A stretch of DNA of 64,000 nt from Mixia osmundae IAM 14324 (taxonomy: Eukaryota > Basidiomycota > Mixiomycetes > Mixiales > Mixiaceae). Of this stretch, positions 21,919 through 33,108 are shown in pieces. Under the pieces are notes generated by a model that searched no databases, had not been told where the DNA came from, and saw only the letters and a program-made list of their open reading frames with translations. The stretch spans positions 690,299-754,298 of the forward strand of contig NW_014575561.1 in assembly GCF_000708205.1 (NCBI RefSeq). The letters are read 5' to 3'. The stretch's first letter is position 1, and each line of letters begins with the position of its first letter. The translations under genes and the position numbers were made by a program.

Positions 21919-22812
21919 TCAAGATTTGCCAAAACGGGTGGCATACATCGTGAACGCCGTCGAGACGGCAGGCGAGTCGAACTCGGGCATGGCACGGTAG
22001 CCCTCTGCTTTGATGAGCTCTTGCACCCTACCCAGCATCTCGAGCACCTTCGGGCGGTCCCTGGGATCCTCATCGATCGACTTTATGCATCGATCGATTT
22101 CTTCCCTGCGTGTATCGCTAGCCTGTCCGGCGATGTCGTCCAATGCACATGCGTCGCAACGACATTGAAAGTAAAACATCGTTCGCAGTCTTTCCTGTCG
22201 CCTCGCTCTGTCGGCCTGAATGAGTGCGGATGTGTACTCGATCAGGATCTCGTCACCTGGCGAAATATCGCTCGTGGCGTAGACCGTCATTGACAGATCT
22301 GACCAGTTGATACAGTGATCTGCGTTGGGCAAACAGGAGTGGTTGAGCCTCGCTACGTCTGGGAACAGCATCGACGCGTGAGTGGCCAGTTGCTTCAGAT
22401 GAGTTGGCGTTTTCAATGAGGCAGGCAGGGGTGGCAGCTCGACGTTGAAAGCATTGGTCGCGCGTATAGCCAAGATAGGGTGCAAGTCAGGCTCGTACTC
22501 CTTTGCGCTATCGGACAAGTCTGCCAAGATCTCGAGCACATCGCCATCGAGCGTGCTGGCGAGGTCTTCAGCCTCGTCAGGGGACAATTGCTGACGCCAG
22601 ACCAAAAGCGGTCTCTCATTCAGTATCACACTCCCACGCTTGATGGAATGGGTAGCTATGCATCCTTTGCCCTTGCCAGCTATCTCCTTGACCTCGTATG
22701 GCCTCTTGGCAGCAAACGACTCTTCAGACGCTTTCTCGTCGGATGATGCCAACACGAGGTGCAGTATCTGCGGCAGAAGCTGCGGATCGACGTGAGGTAG
22801 CCACGGCGGCAT
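21919..22812 (-). CDS. SET-domain protein (SMYD/Set5-like)
   Basis: A single exon of 297 codons. The SET core starts at YEVKEIAGKGKGCIATHSIK and runs through RGSVILNERPLLVWRQQLS to the pseudoknot motif ARLNHSCLPNA (N-H-S-C) and PGDEILIEYTSAL. A post-SET cysteine cluster, FQCRCDACALDD, completes the catalytic unit. There is no MYND zinc finger between the SET halves, though an insert is present. Such proteins methylate lysines of histones or other targets; the substrate here is unknown. The ATG at 22812 is followed by a short helical lead. Its stop sits one base from the stop of the MFS gene, so the two transcripts must overlap at their 3' ends. Confidence 0.88.
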   Translation of the reverse strand: MPPWLPHVDPQLLPQILHLVLASSDEKASEESFAAKRPYEVKEIAGKGKGCIATHSIKRGSVILNERPLLVWRQQLSPDEAEDLASTLDGDVLEILADLSDSAKEYEPDLHPILAIRATNAFNVELPPLPASLKTPTHLKQLATHASMLFPDVARLNHSCLPNADHCINWSDLSMTVYATSDISPGDEILIEYTSALIQADRARRQERLRTMFYFQCRCDACALDDIAGQASDTRREEIDRCIKSIDEDPRDRPKVLEMLGRVQELIKAEGYRAMPEFDSPAVSTAFTMYATRFGKS

Positions 22813-22864
22813 GTGACTGTGATCCGATCAGCAGGGGTAGATGACAACTCGCAGAGTGAACGGC

Positions 22865-23190
22865 TCAGGAAGTGAAATAGTCATTGCGCTGGCAGTTGAC
22901 TTGCGTCAAGCTTTTGCCATGCTCGGCGAAGAGGTGCCAATAAGGGTAATGATGTCTTCGAACATCAAGAGTCATCGTCGCCGGATCTTCTGAGGGACAA
23001 AGAGGGCGAGCACTGACTTACTGTGGGACTCTTTGAGCTTCAGGTCAGCAAATTTGCGCGAAACATCGACTACGCGTCGCTCCAGCGGTCCACAGCGCTC
23101 CAGCCAGCAACTCCAGCCTGATGCGCCGCTCAATAGCAAGGTTCGGTACAAGACTTCATCGATCGGCAACGTGAGGTCCGAGACCCGAGC
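22865..23190 (-). CDS. possible small spliced gene, unknown
   Basis: An open stretch reads PIDEVLYRTLLLSGASGWSC and continues ERRVVDVSRKFADLKLKESH. A good donor (A|GTAAGTCAG) and acceptor (CCCTCAG) lie at about 23022 and 22994; splicing continues into KDPATMTLDVRRHHYPYWHL and FAEHGKSLTQVNCQRNDYF, ending in TGA at 22865. The composition looks coding, but no ATG lies in frame upstream, so a 5' exon is missing and its position is unknown. No family recognised. The remainder of the gap between the SET gene and the helicase gene (23191-23424) shows nothing. Confidence 0.35.
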
Positions 23191-23424
23191 CGGCCCTCCT
23201 CAGCGCTCATCTGCAGCACGGCCGACTGCTATTGTATACTTTCGAAAAATCAGGAACACGTAGGCTCAAGCTGCTTGTGTACAATCTGTTCAGCGTCGAA
23301 TCTTGTACCAACAGCCTCGGTGCCACGCCGAGAGAAGTGAAGATCGAAGTCAGGCGACAAAGAAGCAGCGCGTTTCGACGCAACTCAAGAGCGAGCCCCC
23401 ATCGATCTGTAGGGCTACGTCGGG

Positions 23425-26400
23425 ATGGCGAACGACATCATCGTTATATCCTCGTCAGATGACGAAGACGTCAGATCAAAAGTGTCAGCACCATCTAGCA
23501 GCCGCGGATCGCAGTCAAACGCTGTCCCAAGCGGCTCCAAATCTACTAAACAAGCCTATCGAGAAGTTATCAATTCTGCGACGACGCGAGCTAAGCCATC
23601 ACCTGATCACGATGCCGCTCGTAAAGCTCGGCTGCTACGTTTCGATGCTGGTGCACGCGATACGAAGCCGAGCATAAGTAACAATAGCAGCCTCAGTCCC
23701 TTGTCCGCTCCGAATCGGCACACTGGAGGCCAGCCGGATGCTAGAATTGACATACCCCTGTTTGAGCCCAAGGTCAAGTCAAAGGTCAAGAACGAAGACA
23801 AGCCCAGCGTCTCAAAGCGCTCGAACGTGGTTTCAGACAACGAGGATGAGCCAGAACAGACTGTGCTGGCTGAGGTTGAAGCGACGGTCACTTGCCATGG
23901 CTTCATCGGCCGAGATCTGCTCGAGCAGGAGCAGGATCTCATCATCAAGAGAGACATTAATAATCGCGCCGATAATAATTCTGTCCTTGTCCTGCTTGAA
24001 CCTGATGTACCTCTTGGCTATCTCAATCGCGACCTTGCCCATCGCATCAATCTTGTCAATACTAGCGGTCACTTCGAGCTCAGGGCTAAAGAAAGTGGCC
24101 ATGCTAGTAATCTCAACGCAAACCAGTGCTCCATCCTAATAAGTGTCAGCCTTCCATCATCAGATCATATGCGAACGCTGACGCTGAGCTAGTTTGTCGG
24201 CGCACAAGCCGATGTCTTGTCGCCCTACCTTGCCTGGATCCGGACTTATCCCGGCGGCCAGATATTTGACCACCATGTGCGCCCACCGCCGATGACGATG
24301 CATGATCTGCATAGGGTTCTCAACCGCCAAGCTGCAACGCTGACGGATGAGAATGGAGAAGTCATCGTGCCCGCCAACCCAGAGGATCTTACCGACATCT
24401 TCAATGCACCTGGCGAGGAAGATGCGAACGTGGAAGGCATCGCTCGAGTCGCACTCTTCGACAAATTTTTCGCGGCCAATCGTGATCTGGGCGATATGCC
24501 GGAACTCGTCCGTTCGCCCCCTAAGCTCAAGCCCGGTGTCGAGTTGCTCAAGTACCAATCGCAAGGCGTGCGCTGGATGACCCAGATGGAGCATCCGAAA
24601 GTACCCCAAGTGGGCGGAGCGCCAGTTCAGCTATGGCGCGCGACCGTTGACGACAAAGACCAAGTATTCTATAATTCGATGGTCGAAAAGACTTGGTGTC
24701 AACGCGAACCTCCCACTCTCGGACGAGGCGGCATTCTCGCAGATGCGCCTGGCTTGGGCAAGACCATCCAGATCCTTAGTCTGATCACCAACGAGCTTGA
24801 TGGTTCAGATGCGCTGGGCGAACCTCAAGAGAAGGAGCTAGACGACCGCTATACAGGCGGTACACTCATCGTCTGTCCGCTGAGCGTCATCAGCAATTGG
24901 ACAAAACGTGCGTGCGCTCAAGTAAGACTTTCAAACTGCTGACATTGTGACTTTTGCAGAGATCAGGACTCACGTGAAGAAAGGCACCTTGAAAGTTGGC
25001 GTCCACCATCGCTCGAACGAACGGTACGACCGCAAAGCACTCAAGCGGTTCGACGTGGTCATTACGACTTATGATACTTTAGCATCCGAGAACGGCCGCA
25101 AAAGCGAAAAGACCAAGAAGAAGCACAAGATCAAGACGGGCGAGGACCTGCAGGATCAGAAGAATGGGCCCCTTTTGCGAACACCTTGGCGTCGCGTCGT
25201 TCTTGATGAGGGACATATCATTCGCAATCATACGACTCGAAAGCACGAAGCAGCGGTCATGCTGGTTGCCGAACGTCGCTGGGTGCTGACTGGCACACCC
25301 ATCGTCAATCGAACGGCCGATACGGGCTCGCTCGTCTCATTCATCCGCTCATGCAAGGCTTTGGACCAGACCCACCTTTGGAACAGACATATCGAGCGGC
25401 CCGTCAAGAAGGGCCAGCAGTCCGGACGTCGCCTCTTGCAAGCCGTCGTTGATTCGACGACGCTGCGACGCTCAAAGGAGATGCGCGACGAGAATGGCGA
25501 GCCCTTTGTACAGCTGCCGAAAATCCAATACATCGATCACACAGTGACAGTCTCGGACGAGCATCGCGTGCAATATGACAAGCTCGAGGCTTGCTTTCGC
25601 GCTGCTTACAAGGTCATTGTTCAGCGGGATGACGGCACGCATCATCAAATGCAGATGCTCAGCTGGCTACTACGACTGCGTCAGGCTACATGCGATCCGG
25701 CCCTCGTACCTCGCAGCATGATAGACGAAGCCAATGCCGTCGCGCTCGCCGTAGAGCGTGGCGAGCTAGACGAAGGAGACGGCAGTGGGATAGCAATTAC
25801 TGGCGCTCGGCGAAAGGAACTCGTGAAGACCTTGCGCCAGCAACTCGCCGACTATCCGGATCTCGACTGCCCAATCTGCTCAGATGCTCTGCGCAACGAT
25901 AGCCGCGAGCCAACCATCACTGCCTGTGCTCACATCTACTGTGCAGCTTGCATAGAGGAGTGGCTCGATGCAGCAGCGACGACGGGTCGAGCTCGTGATT
26001 GTCCAACTTGTCGGTGCAAGCTCAGCAAGAACTCCCTGCTCAAATTGCCTCCCGATGACGAAGGCGAGGACCCACAGATCGGCGAAGGCGACAACACTGC
26101 CCAGCAAGGCGACGGTATGAGTGGCAGTATGCCCTGCAAAGCCATCGAGCTCGCCAAGATCCTGACCACCACAGCACACGATCCGACGATCAAGTCGCTC
26201 GTCTTTTCGCAATGGACGTCACACCTCGACATCATCGAGAAACAGCTCGACAGGATCAAGATTGCATACTGTCGAATCGATGGCACTATGGATCAGCAGA
26301 CCCGCGAGCAAACGATCGATCTCTTCCAGAGTGATGACGAAGTCACTGTCATGCTGCTCTCGCTACAAGTGGGCTCTCTCGGGCTGAATCTGACAGCTGC

Positions 26401-27398
26401 TTCGCAGTGCTTTCTCATGGACGTGAGTTGATGTGCGAGACCTTGTAACGGCGCTGACTGGGGCACAGCCTTGGTGGGCGTCTGCTATTGAAACGCAAGC
26501 GGTCGACCGCGTGTGGCGCATCGGACAGACTCGCGATGTCAAGATCTTCCACATGAGGATGGAAAATTCGATCGAGCAGCGTGTTATCGAAATCCAGCAA
26601 CGCAAGGAAGCCATTGTCAACCAAGCTTTTGCAGGCACTGCCAATGCCATCACGATACAACAGCGACAAACGACGCGTCTACGCGAGATTGGAGAGCTCT
26701 TTGGTATCACTCGCGAGCAACTCGACGCTATGCCAATCGGTGGCCGTCGCCGTATGCCTGCAGCTAACGATGACGATGACGGCGCTGTAGGTCGCGTCGC
26801 AGGGCAAGGTCGCACACTCAGCGGCAATGGTGCCGCCGAACGGGCAACGCGTCGATCTGACGCAAACGAGATTCTTCCCGTCCGTAGGGACGACACAAGT
26901 GACAATGATTGGCTTGTCGATGACGATGATCCAATCGAATATGCCTCTTCAGAGGAAGAGCGACAGGCAGAGAAGGCTCGCAAGCGCAAGCGCAAAGAGA
27001 TGCTACGCAATAAAGACCACAGCGAGACAGAGGAGGAGGAAGAGTCTACGCTTGTTGCTTCGGATTCGACCAAGTTTGCCAGCAAGAGAAAAGCAAAGGC
27101 CATCGAGTCCGAAGCACAAGAGGCAGAGAACTTGGCCGACCGCAAGGGCAAAGGCAAAGCTGTGGCATGGCCCCGGCCTCCCCAACGTACCGACACAGAC
27201 GAGATCATGAAACTCAATGACGACTCTGATGAGGAGCTGCCAAATGTAGACGATCTTCCGCGCCTACGCAGCCTGTCTTCGCAGGCAAGAGCCACTGGCT
27301 CTTCTCAAGCCAAAAGCAATGGTACGACGAATGGCGCGGCCAACTCAATCCACTCAAAGATCGACGATGACGAGACTGAGACTGAAGACGAAGACTAG
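23425..27398 (+). CDS. HIRAN-SNF2-RING translocase, Rad5/HLTF family
   Basis: Four exons (introns near 24155-24193, 24908-24960, 26425-26467) encode about 1,280 aa. The N-terminus IIVISSSDDED is a SUMO-interacting-motif pattern. A HIRAN domain follows (CHGFIGRDLLEQEQDLIIKR to HRINLVNTSGHFELRAKESG). The SNF2 motor has GGILADAPGLGKTIQILSLI (motif I), RVVLDEGHIIRN (motif II, DEGH), RRWVLTGTPIVNRTADTGSL and the C-terminal RecA lobe LVFSQWTSHLDIIEKQLDRI to QAVDRVWRIGQTRDVKIFHM. A RING finger (CPICSDAL, CAHIYCAACIEEWL, CPTCRCKL) sits between the lobes. This order is typical of Rad5/HLTF, which remodel stalled forks and ubiquitinate PCNA. The long acidic C-terminal tail is unusual. Nuclear. Confidence 0.93.
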
Positions 27399-27538
27399 AG
27401 CACGGCTGATCTGTTGTCATGTTGTTTGTTATGTAAATGCCCCTGTTCTTGTTCGCGCGCGCGTAGAACGATGGCGACATCGCGGAACTCGTCGAACAAT
27501 CCCATCATGAACTACCTCAAATTTGAGCAGCTGGCGCA

Positions 27539-29379
27539 ATGACCAAGAGGATTTGCGTCATCGGCTACGGGTCGGCAGGCCTTGTAGCTGTCAAGACTTT
27601 GCAAGATCTGCCGATAGAGCTGCGACGAGACTACGATGTCGTCATATATGAAGGAAGGGAAGCGCTCGGCGGTGTATGGCTGCCAGAGGAGCACATCAGA
27701 CCTGCTCCAGACTTGCCCATGACCGGTATCTATCCAGACTTACGCGCCAATACGCCGGTCAACATGATGACCTATCCGGATCTGCCATTCCCCAAGGGTA
27801 CAGATCTATTCCCGCATCATTCCAAAGTGCTGCGGTACCTGCAAGACTATGCACGCATCTATAGCCTCGAAGCATCCGGCCAGACTGTCTTGAAGGCATC
27901 ACCGTATTGTAGCTCTGATGGCTCTTCGGCCGCTTCACGAGAGTCACTCGAGACTGGCGCGACTTCTATATCTTCATTGCCGCCGCAACATCATGTACAG
28001 ACAGATTCAGCCACACGGCCTGCGCAATTCATCTTGCATCCCCTGAAGAAATCTGTGCGCTATCAGACGAAAGTCAATTGCGTCATCTGGTAGGGCACCC
28101 AGTGGGCAGTGACGACTGTGCATAATCCTCCTTATAAAGGCGCGAGTCCTGCTCAAACAGCGGTACGCTCTGCATCAAAGCACGACGAAGACGATGTCGA
28201 CAAGCCAGATAATCTACGGGAAATGACAGAGCATTTTGATCATGTCATTGTCGCGACTGGCCACTTCCACTATCCCTCAATTCCGCATTGGCCGGGCGAG
28301 CAGGATTGGCTAGACAGCACGCCTCCATCTGCTGCTTACCAACGCAGGATCATGCATTCGGGTGCATACAGAGGGCCTCAAGACTTCGAGGATCAAATCG
28401 TGCTAGTTCTCGGTTCGGGTCCAAGTGGACTTGACGGCGCCCTTCAAATTCGAAGATATGCTCGAAAGGTTTATCATTCTTACAACCCGAGCGTGAAGCT
28501 ATCTCCACAGTGGCCTTTTGAGCGCAAGGTCAAGATCTCGCATTTCACCCGTGAGTACATTGTCTTCCTTGATGGCTCAAGCCTGGATGAGTACGCTCCG
28601 GATCTGCCCCTTTGAGCCGTGCTGATAGGCTCACAGCGTTGACACGATCTATCTGGGCACTGGCTTCGAAATTCACTATCCTTACCTCGAAGCCGGCGGC
28701 CTTGTCAAGAGACATACTGCCTTTGACCTGCCCGGCTGGGATGGTATGGTCGATTCAAATTTCTACTTGCGCCCGTTGTGGGAACACACCTTGTCACTCT
28801 CGCCCCTTCATCCTCTCACTGCGCTGTCATTCATCGGCATCCCAATGGCAAACTCGTATCGCTTTTCCAATGCTGTTCAAGCGCTCCTTGTCGCATGGAC
28901 GATTGCTCGACCAGACATTCTGCCCGCACGTGAAGAGCTCTTCAGGCAGCTCGAGACGCAAGAGCAAGCGACGCTTGCGAAGGGACGACCGTTGGAAAAG
29001 CTAGGTCACCGGATGGGCGATCCTGCGGCAGGCGAGTCTGAGATCTATCAGACCCGAGTGCTCGAGTTCTTAGCACAAGCGGGCGTGCCTATCGATCCCG
29101 CTCTCATCGAGCCACTGGTTCTTTGGCGGATGGAGGTACGCAAAGACTTCTGGCTGTGTCTTCGCGGCTGGCATCGCCTCGAGAAGCTTGGCATGGCGCA
29201 AGATTGGCTCAAAGACACTGAGGGCGACGAGGGCTATGCTCAGCTCACTCGCCGCGTCATTGCGTGGCAAAAGGCATGGGAAAAGGTCCATCGAGCACCA
29301 CAGCAAGAGGTGAGCACCGCTACTGCTCGTTACATGATCTGCTCAATATGGAGCGGCGCAGATAAGCGGCTGGGATTAG
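27539..29379 (+). CDS. flavin-containing monooxygenase with an in-frame stop
   Basis: FAD motif at the N-terminus: KRICVIGYGSAGLVAVKTL. Then DYDVVIYEGREALGGVWLPE, and FDHVIVATGHFHYPSIPHWP, the FMO-identifying region; VLVLGSGPSGLDGALQI is the NADP site. A splice near 28590-28636 gives SSLDDVDTIYLGTGFEIHYP. A last intron probably joins APQQE to ISGWD and TAG at 29379; the unspliced frame runs on to 29585. FMOs oxidise N- or S-containing substrates; the substrate is unknown. The anomaly is a TAG codon at 28091-28093, in frame between KVNCVIW and GTQWAVTTV, in a gene otherwise intact on both sides. It may be a pseudogene, a sequence error, read-through or an unrecognised splice. Confidence 0.8.
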
Positions 29380-29580
29380 CACGTATTGCATTAATCAGCA
29401 TGATAAAACTACGCGCGTCACGTCCCACGTCGAGACGGCAGCTGATCACACAGTCTGGCAACGGTTCCGCGCTGCCATATGGTTGCTCAGACAACGCAAT
29501 GTTCCGCTGCACGCACAGAGGGTCATCTGTTGCCGGCGGGTCTTTGAGCACCCTGCAGGACTGCATCGCCTCGCTCGAGT

Positions 29581-29588
29581 CATAAAAG
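29581..29588 (+). promoter_or_regulatory. TATA-like box (CATAAAAG)
   Basis: Lies 45 bp upstream of the ATG of the secreted barrel protein at 29633, a normal promoter distance. Confidence 0.35.
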
Positions 29589-29632
29589 CAGCGTCTCGTT
29601 GGCTATCACCTCCATCGACCAAGCCATACAAA

Positions 29633-30432
29633 ATGCTGACCACCTCCTTCGTCTTCGCTGCTCTTGCTTCTGCTGCCCTCGCAACGCCCCACCTCCACGC
29701 CAAGAAGGATGCATTCCACAGGTATCAATGCCTACGACTGATCCCTTCCTTCGCTGAGAGATTGGCGGGTCAGCGGTTGCTATGCATACGAGACAGAGAA
29801 GGGCGCACACTTCAGCATCTCTAGCGGTGCGGTCAAATACTTCAATGACAAGCATAGCAGCAAGGACATCCTTGGCCCCAAGACAGTCAATGTTGGCAGC
29901 CTCTACTCACGACATGAGAATGAGCTGACGCTGACGAACAGGACTCTCCGGGAATTTGCGGCCATTACTACGACTCGACAGAGATCATCGGAGCTTGCCT
30001 CTGGTCGGGCAGTATGTCTTCTCTTCAAATACGAGGCATGGGCTGACCTTTCGTGCAGCTGGCAACGGAGCTGACCCTGCGGCGTCCGGCTGGCTGTCTG
30101 GCTCTGTCTCTGAGAACTGCGGTACGTACCTCTCGCCTCTGGTAGCACTTGTACTCATTGTGCACTACAACAGGCAAGAAGGTAAGCATCAAGAACGCTG
30201 CCAACGGCGCCGAAGTCGTAGCAACGGTCGTCGATGGCTGCGGGCTGTATGCCAAAGACTTCAAGTCGGGCTGCCCTCAGGTATGTGCTCTGATCAGCAT
30301 TGCATCAAGCACGCTGACAACATCCAGGTATGGACCACGATCGCTGCCTTCAACAAGCTGGCGACAAAGGAGGAAGCTGAAAAGTCAGAGATCGCCAAGC
30401 TCGAATGGAAGTGGCTCGATCAGCCCATCTGA
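29633..30432 (+). CDS. secreted double-psi beta-barrel protein, paralogue 1
   Basis: Five exons. A signal peptide (MLTTSFVFAALASAALATPH) precedes SGCYAYETEKGAHFSISSGA. Splices give GPKTVNDSPGICGHYYDSTE, IIGACLWSG, ADPAASGWLSGSVSENCGKK, VSIKNAANGAEVVATVVDGC and QVWTTIAAFNKLATKEEAEK, ending EWKWLDQPI. The C-terminal half has the NCGKxVxIxxNG...VVDGC...AAFxxLA order of RlpA-like/barwin double-psi beta-barrel proteins. Two paralogues lie at 39126 and 39993. Related fungal proteins are secreted and may bind cell-wall glycans; no catalytic role can be read. The donors at about 29889 and elsewhere are GT, and introns are about 45-55 nt. The last 30 residues are highly charged. Confidence 0.8.
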
Positions 30433-30495
30433 GAACAGCGCGAGCAGAGGAGTTGTGGATACGATTGCATCCGCAGCCTCAAATGAAATACCTTG

Positions 30496-30511
30496 AAGCT
30501 TGATCAAGCTT
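30496..30511. repeat. perfect 16-bp palindrome
   Basis: AAGCTTGATCAAGCTT, a perfect inverted repeat, lies 64 bp after the barrel-protein stop and about 100 bp before the GT90 start. Further AAGCTT copies follow within 30 bp. It could be a binding site or chance. Confidence 0.6.
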
Positions 30512-30613
30512 GAAGCTTTAAGTTTGACGAAAGCTTGCAAGCGCGACCGGCACGACGCGTCGTGGTTGTCTTCGCTTGAGGACAGAAAGAGCCACGAGTC
30601 GTATCGGGATGAG

Positions 30614-33027
30614 ATGAGGAGGGCAACGTTTGGCCCCACCAATGTGCCGCTGCTGCCGGAGCCCAGCAATGCGGGCTCACCAGTATCGGCGGCGCAACGT
30701 CGGCGGATGTCTGACAAGACGGCATCTGGTCTGGGACTAGGATGGAGCAAAGGATACCTTGGCAGCGTCTACCGAGCCAAGGCAGGCTCTCCACCGCCGG
30801 GGATAGCACCCAGACGACGATCGGCCCTCACGCGAAGGAATGTACTGGTCTGGTTGTTGCTCGGACCGGGACAGAGAGTGTTATTGCTCCTCAGCGTGTT
30901 CACGCTTGGCATCCTCATCTCGCCCTACATATCGAGTCCGGACGAGGGCATCACGAGCTTCACAGATCCGAACGAGAGCAAGTATGCGCCCGTCAAGAGC
31001 TGGGCACTTGTAGATTTCGTCCTCGGCACGTCGAGGAAAGAGGCGGCTCGGCTTCAAAAAGCACAGGCGATACTCGATCGAGTGCTGCAGCCAATAGAAG
31101 GCGAGGAGGAGCCAGCCATACCCAGCTTGACCAGCCGAGAGCGTGACAGTGTGCTGCCCGTCTTGCCGCCCAGCTCAGAGCCTATCGACGACTACATACT
31201 TGACGGTAACGGCCTGCTCTATTTCCCCAATATCCCGAGTGAAGTCGATCCTTCCATCGAGGATGCCGCGCATGCTCAGCGATCTTTCCAGACGGCAGCC
31301 AACAATCCTGCAAACATACGCCATCCGATACTGTATCTCATAGAGCGCGCTGAACGCGAATGGGACAGCCTCTTGTCGCGACAAAGCAAGTCACTCTCGG
31401 AAGCGGTCACAGAATATCGACGGCGATATAAGCGAGCGCCCCCACGAGGGTTCGATAGGTGGTATCGCTTCGCAATCGCTCGCGACGTGATCCTCATTGA
31501 CGAATATGACAATATTCAGCGCGATATTGAGCCATTCCAAGCTCTGCCTGCTCACACCCTGCGCAAACGATCAGACGAATTGTCTGGAGATCGGAGCAGC
31601 CCATTCTCACAGTCTCTTTTCACGATCCGCATACGACAGGGCGAGATCAAGGCGGTCACTGGACCAGAGAGGCAGCATTCTCGCGCAGAAGATCAAGCGG
31701 GTCTCATGGAGCCTTTTGTTGACGGTCTGCCAGATCTTGATATCAACTACTCTGTACACGACGGACCGTCCATCTTGATACCCGGCGAAGCTCGTCAGAG
31801 GCATCTCTTGACTGCGCGTACAGGCAGTAAGCTTGCGCCTCTACACGCCGACGATGTACATGACACTGCCGACTTTCCCGGCTGGCATCGTGCTTGTGCG
31901 GTGGGCGCCCCCTTGCGAAAGGCTCTCATGGGCACATCGGATAGCCAGGCATTCATGCAGTCACCTAGCTTTATCTGGCAGCACGAGCGCGCTATGGATC
32001 TCTGCCTTCATCCCGAGCAACAGTACAAACACGGCTTTACAGCTTGGCAAGGCCCCGGACCTGCACGCCTGTACCCCCTCTTCTCCTTCTCGAAGACGTC
32101 CATGCACTCTGATCTTCTCGCTACGCCGCTCGAGCAATTCGGCAGCAGAGTGGGAGATGATCCACCGTGGGATGAGAAACCGTATGACTCCATGCTCTGG
32201 CGAGGATCGTCGACGGGAGCTGACCACAGCAAGGGCACGCTCTGGAAGAGTAGCCAGCGCGCTCGCCTGGTCGCACTCGGCATGGACGGCTCGAGGAACG
32301 CGACATTGCGATGGGCAGACGGATCGGGGCGGCTCAGGCAGACTGTTGCTTCTTCGCATGCGCTCAATACTGCTTTTCTTGATGTCGCCTTTGCAGGCGA
32401 ACCGACACAGTGCAACGTGAGCATGTCGCAGATTGATATGAGCAAAGCTGATGCCTAAAGCAGCACGGCGATGGCACTTGCGCGATATTGAAGCGCGACT
32501 ACCGTTTCGAAGACAGCATGGGACCGAGTGAAGCGAATCTGTACAAGTATGCCTGCTTCTAGACTGTCCTCTCCTTCATCTGACCTGTGAGCAGGTTTGT
32601 ATTCGATACAGATGGCAACGGCTGGTCAGGTCGATTCCATCGGCTGATGTCTTCGAATGCGCTCGTGCTCAAGAGCACGATCTTTCCGGAATGGTACAAT
32701 GGCCGTATCATGCCCTGGTATCACTATATACCCGTCAAGGTCGATCTAGAAGATGTCTACGACATCATGGCCTTTTTCACCGGCGACCTTAGCGGTAATG
32801 ATCATCACGAAGCGCTCGCCCAGCAGATCGCCGCGCAAGGCAAGGCATGGGCTGAGCAACACGTACGTCCCTCGTTGCCCGCTGATGAGCGTGGGATAGG
32901 GCTGATGCAGGACTGTGCAGTGGAGAATGGAAGACATGCAAGCCTACACTTATCGACTCTTGCTCGAATATGCACGCGTTATGAATCACGACCCACAAGA
33001 CCCAACGAGCTGGGATTTCGAGCTCTG
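30614..33027 (+). CDS. glycosyltransferase family 90 (CAP10-type)
   Basis: Four exons encode about 755 aa. The first ATG in frame is 30614. A basic tail precedes a membrane anchor (NVLVWLLLGPGQRVLLLLSV), so it is a type II Golgi-type protein. The GT90 domain shows SMLWRGSSTGADHSKGTLWK, QRARLVALGMDGSRNATLRW and AFAGEPTQCN, then after a splice QHGDGTCAILKRDYRFEDSM, then FVFDTDGNGWSGRFHRLMSS and STIFPEWYNGRIMPWYHYIP. The last exon ends RMEDMQAYTYRLLLEYARVM and TGA at 33027. These match the CAP10/Rumi family, including the D-x-D-G-x-G-W-S substrate motif. It transfers xylose or another sugar to a protein or capsule-like glycan; which one is not clear. Confidence 0.9.
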
Positions 33028-33108
33028 ACGAGTCACGTCACACTTTACACACTCACGATGCAATGCAGGCTGTTGTAAGATTACAAGCGACATGGGTTGC
33101 TGACCGAT

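Noticed and set aside
28055-28102. A 48-nt intron (donor GTGCGC) that would remove the in-frame TAG of the flavin monooxygenase
   Set aside because: It would also delete a strand that aligns with the family, and it lacks a CTGAC/CTAAC-like branch site seen in other introns here. Kept only as an alternative explanation.
30793-31146. Alternative frames inside the GT90 first exon
   Set aside because: The GT90 frame is continuous over 600 codons with family motifs.
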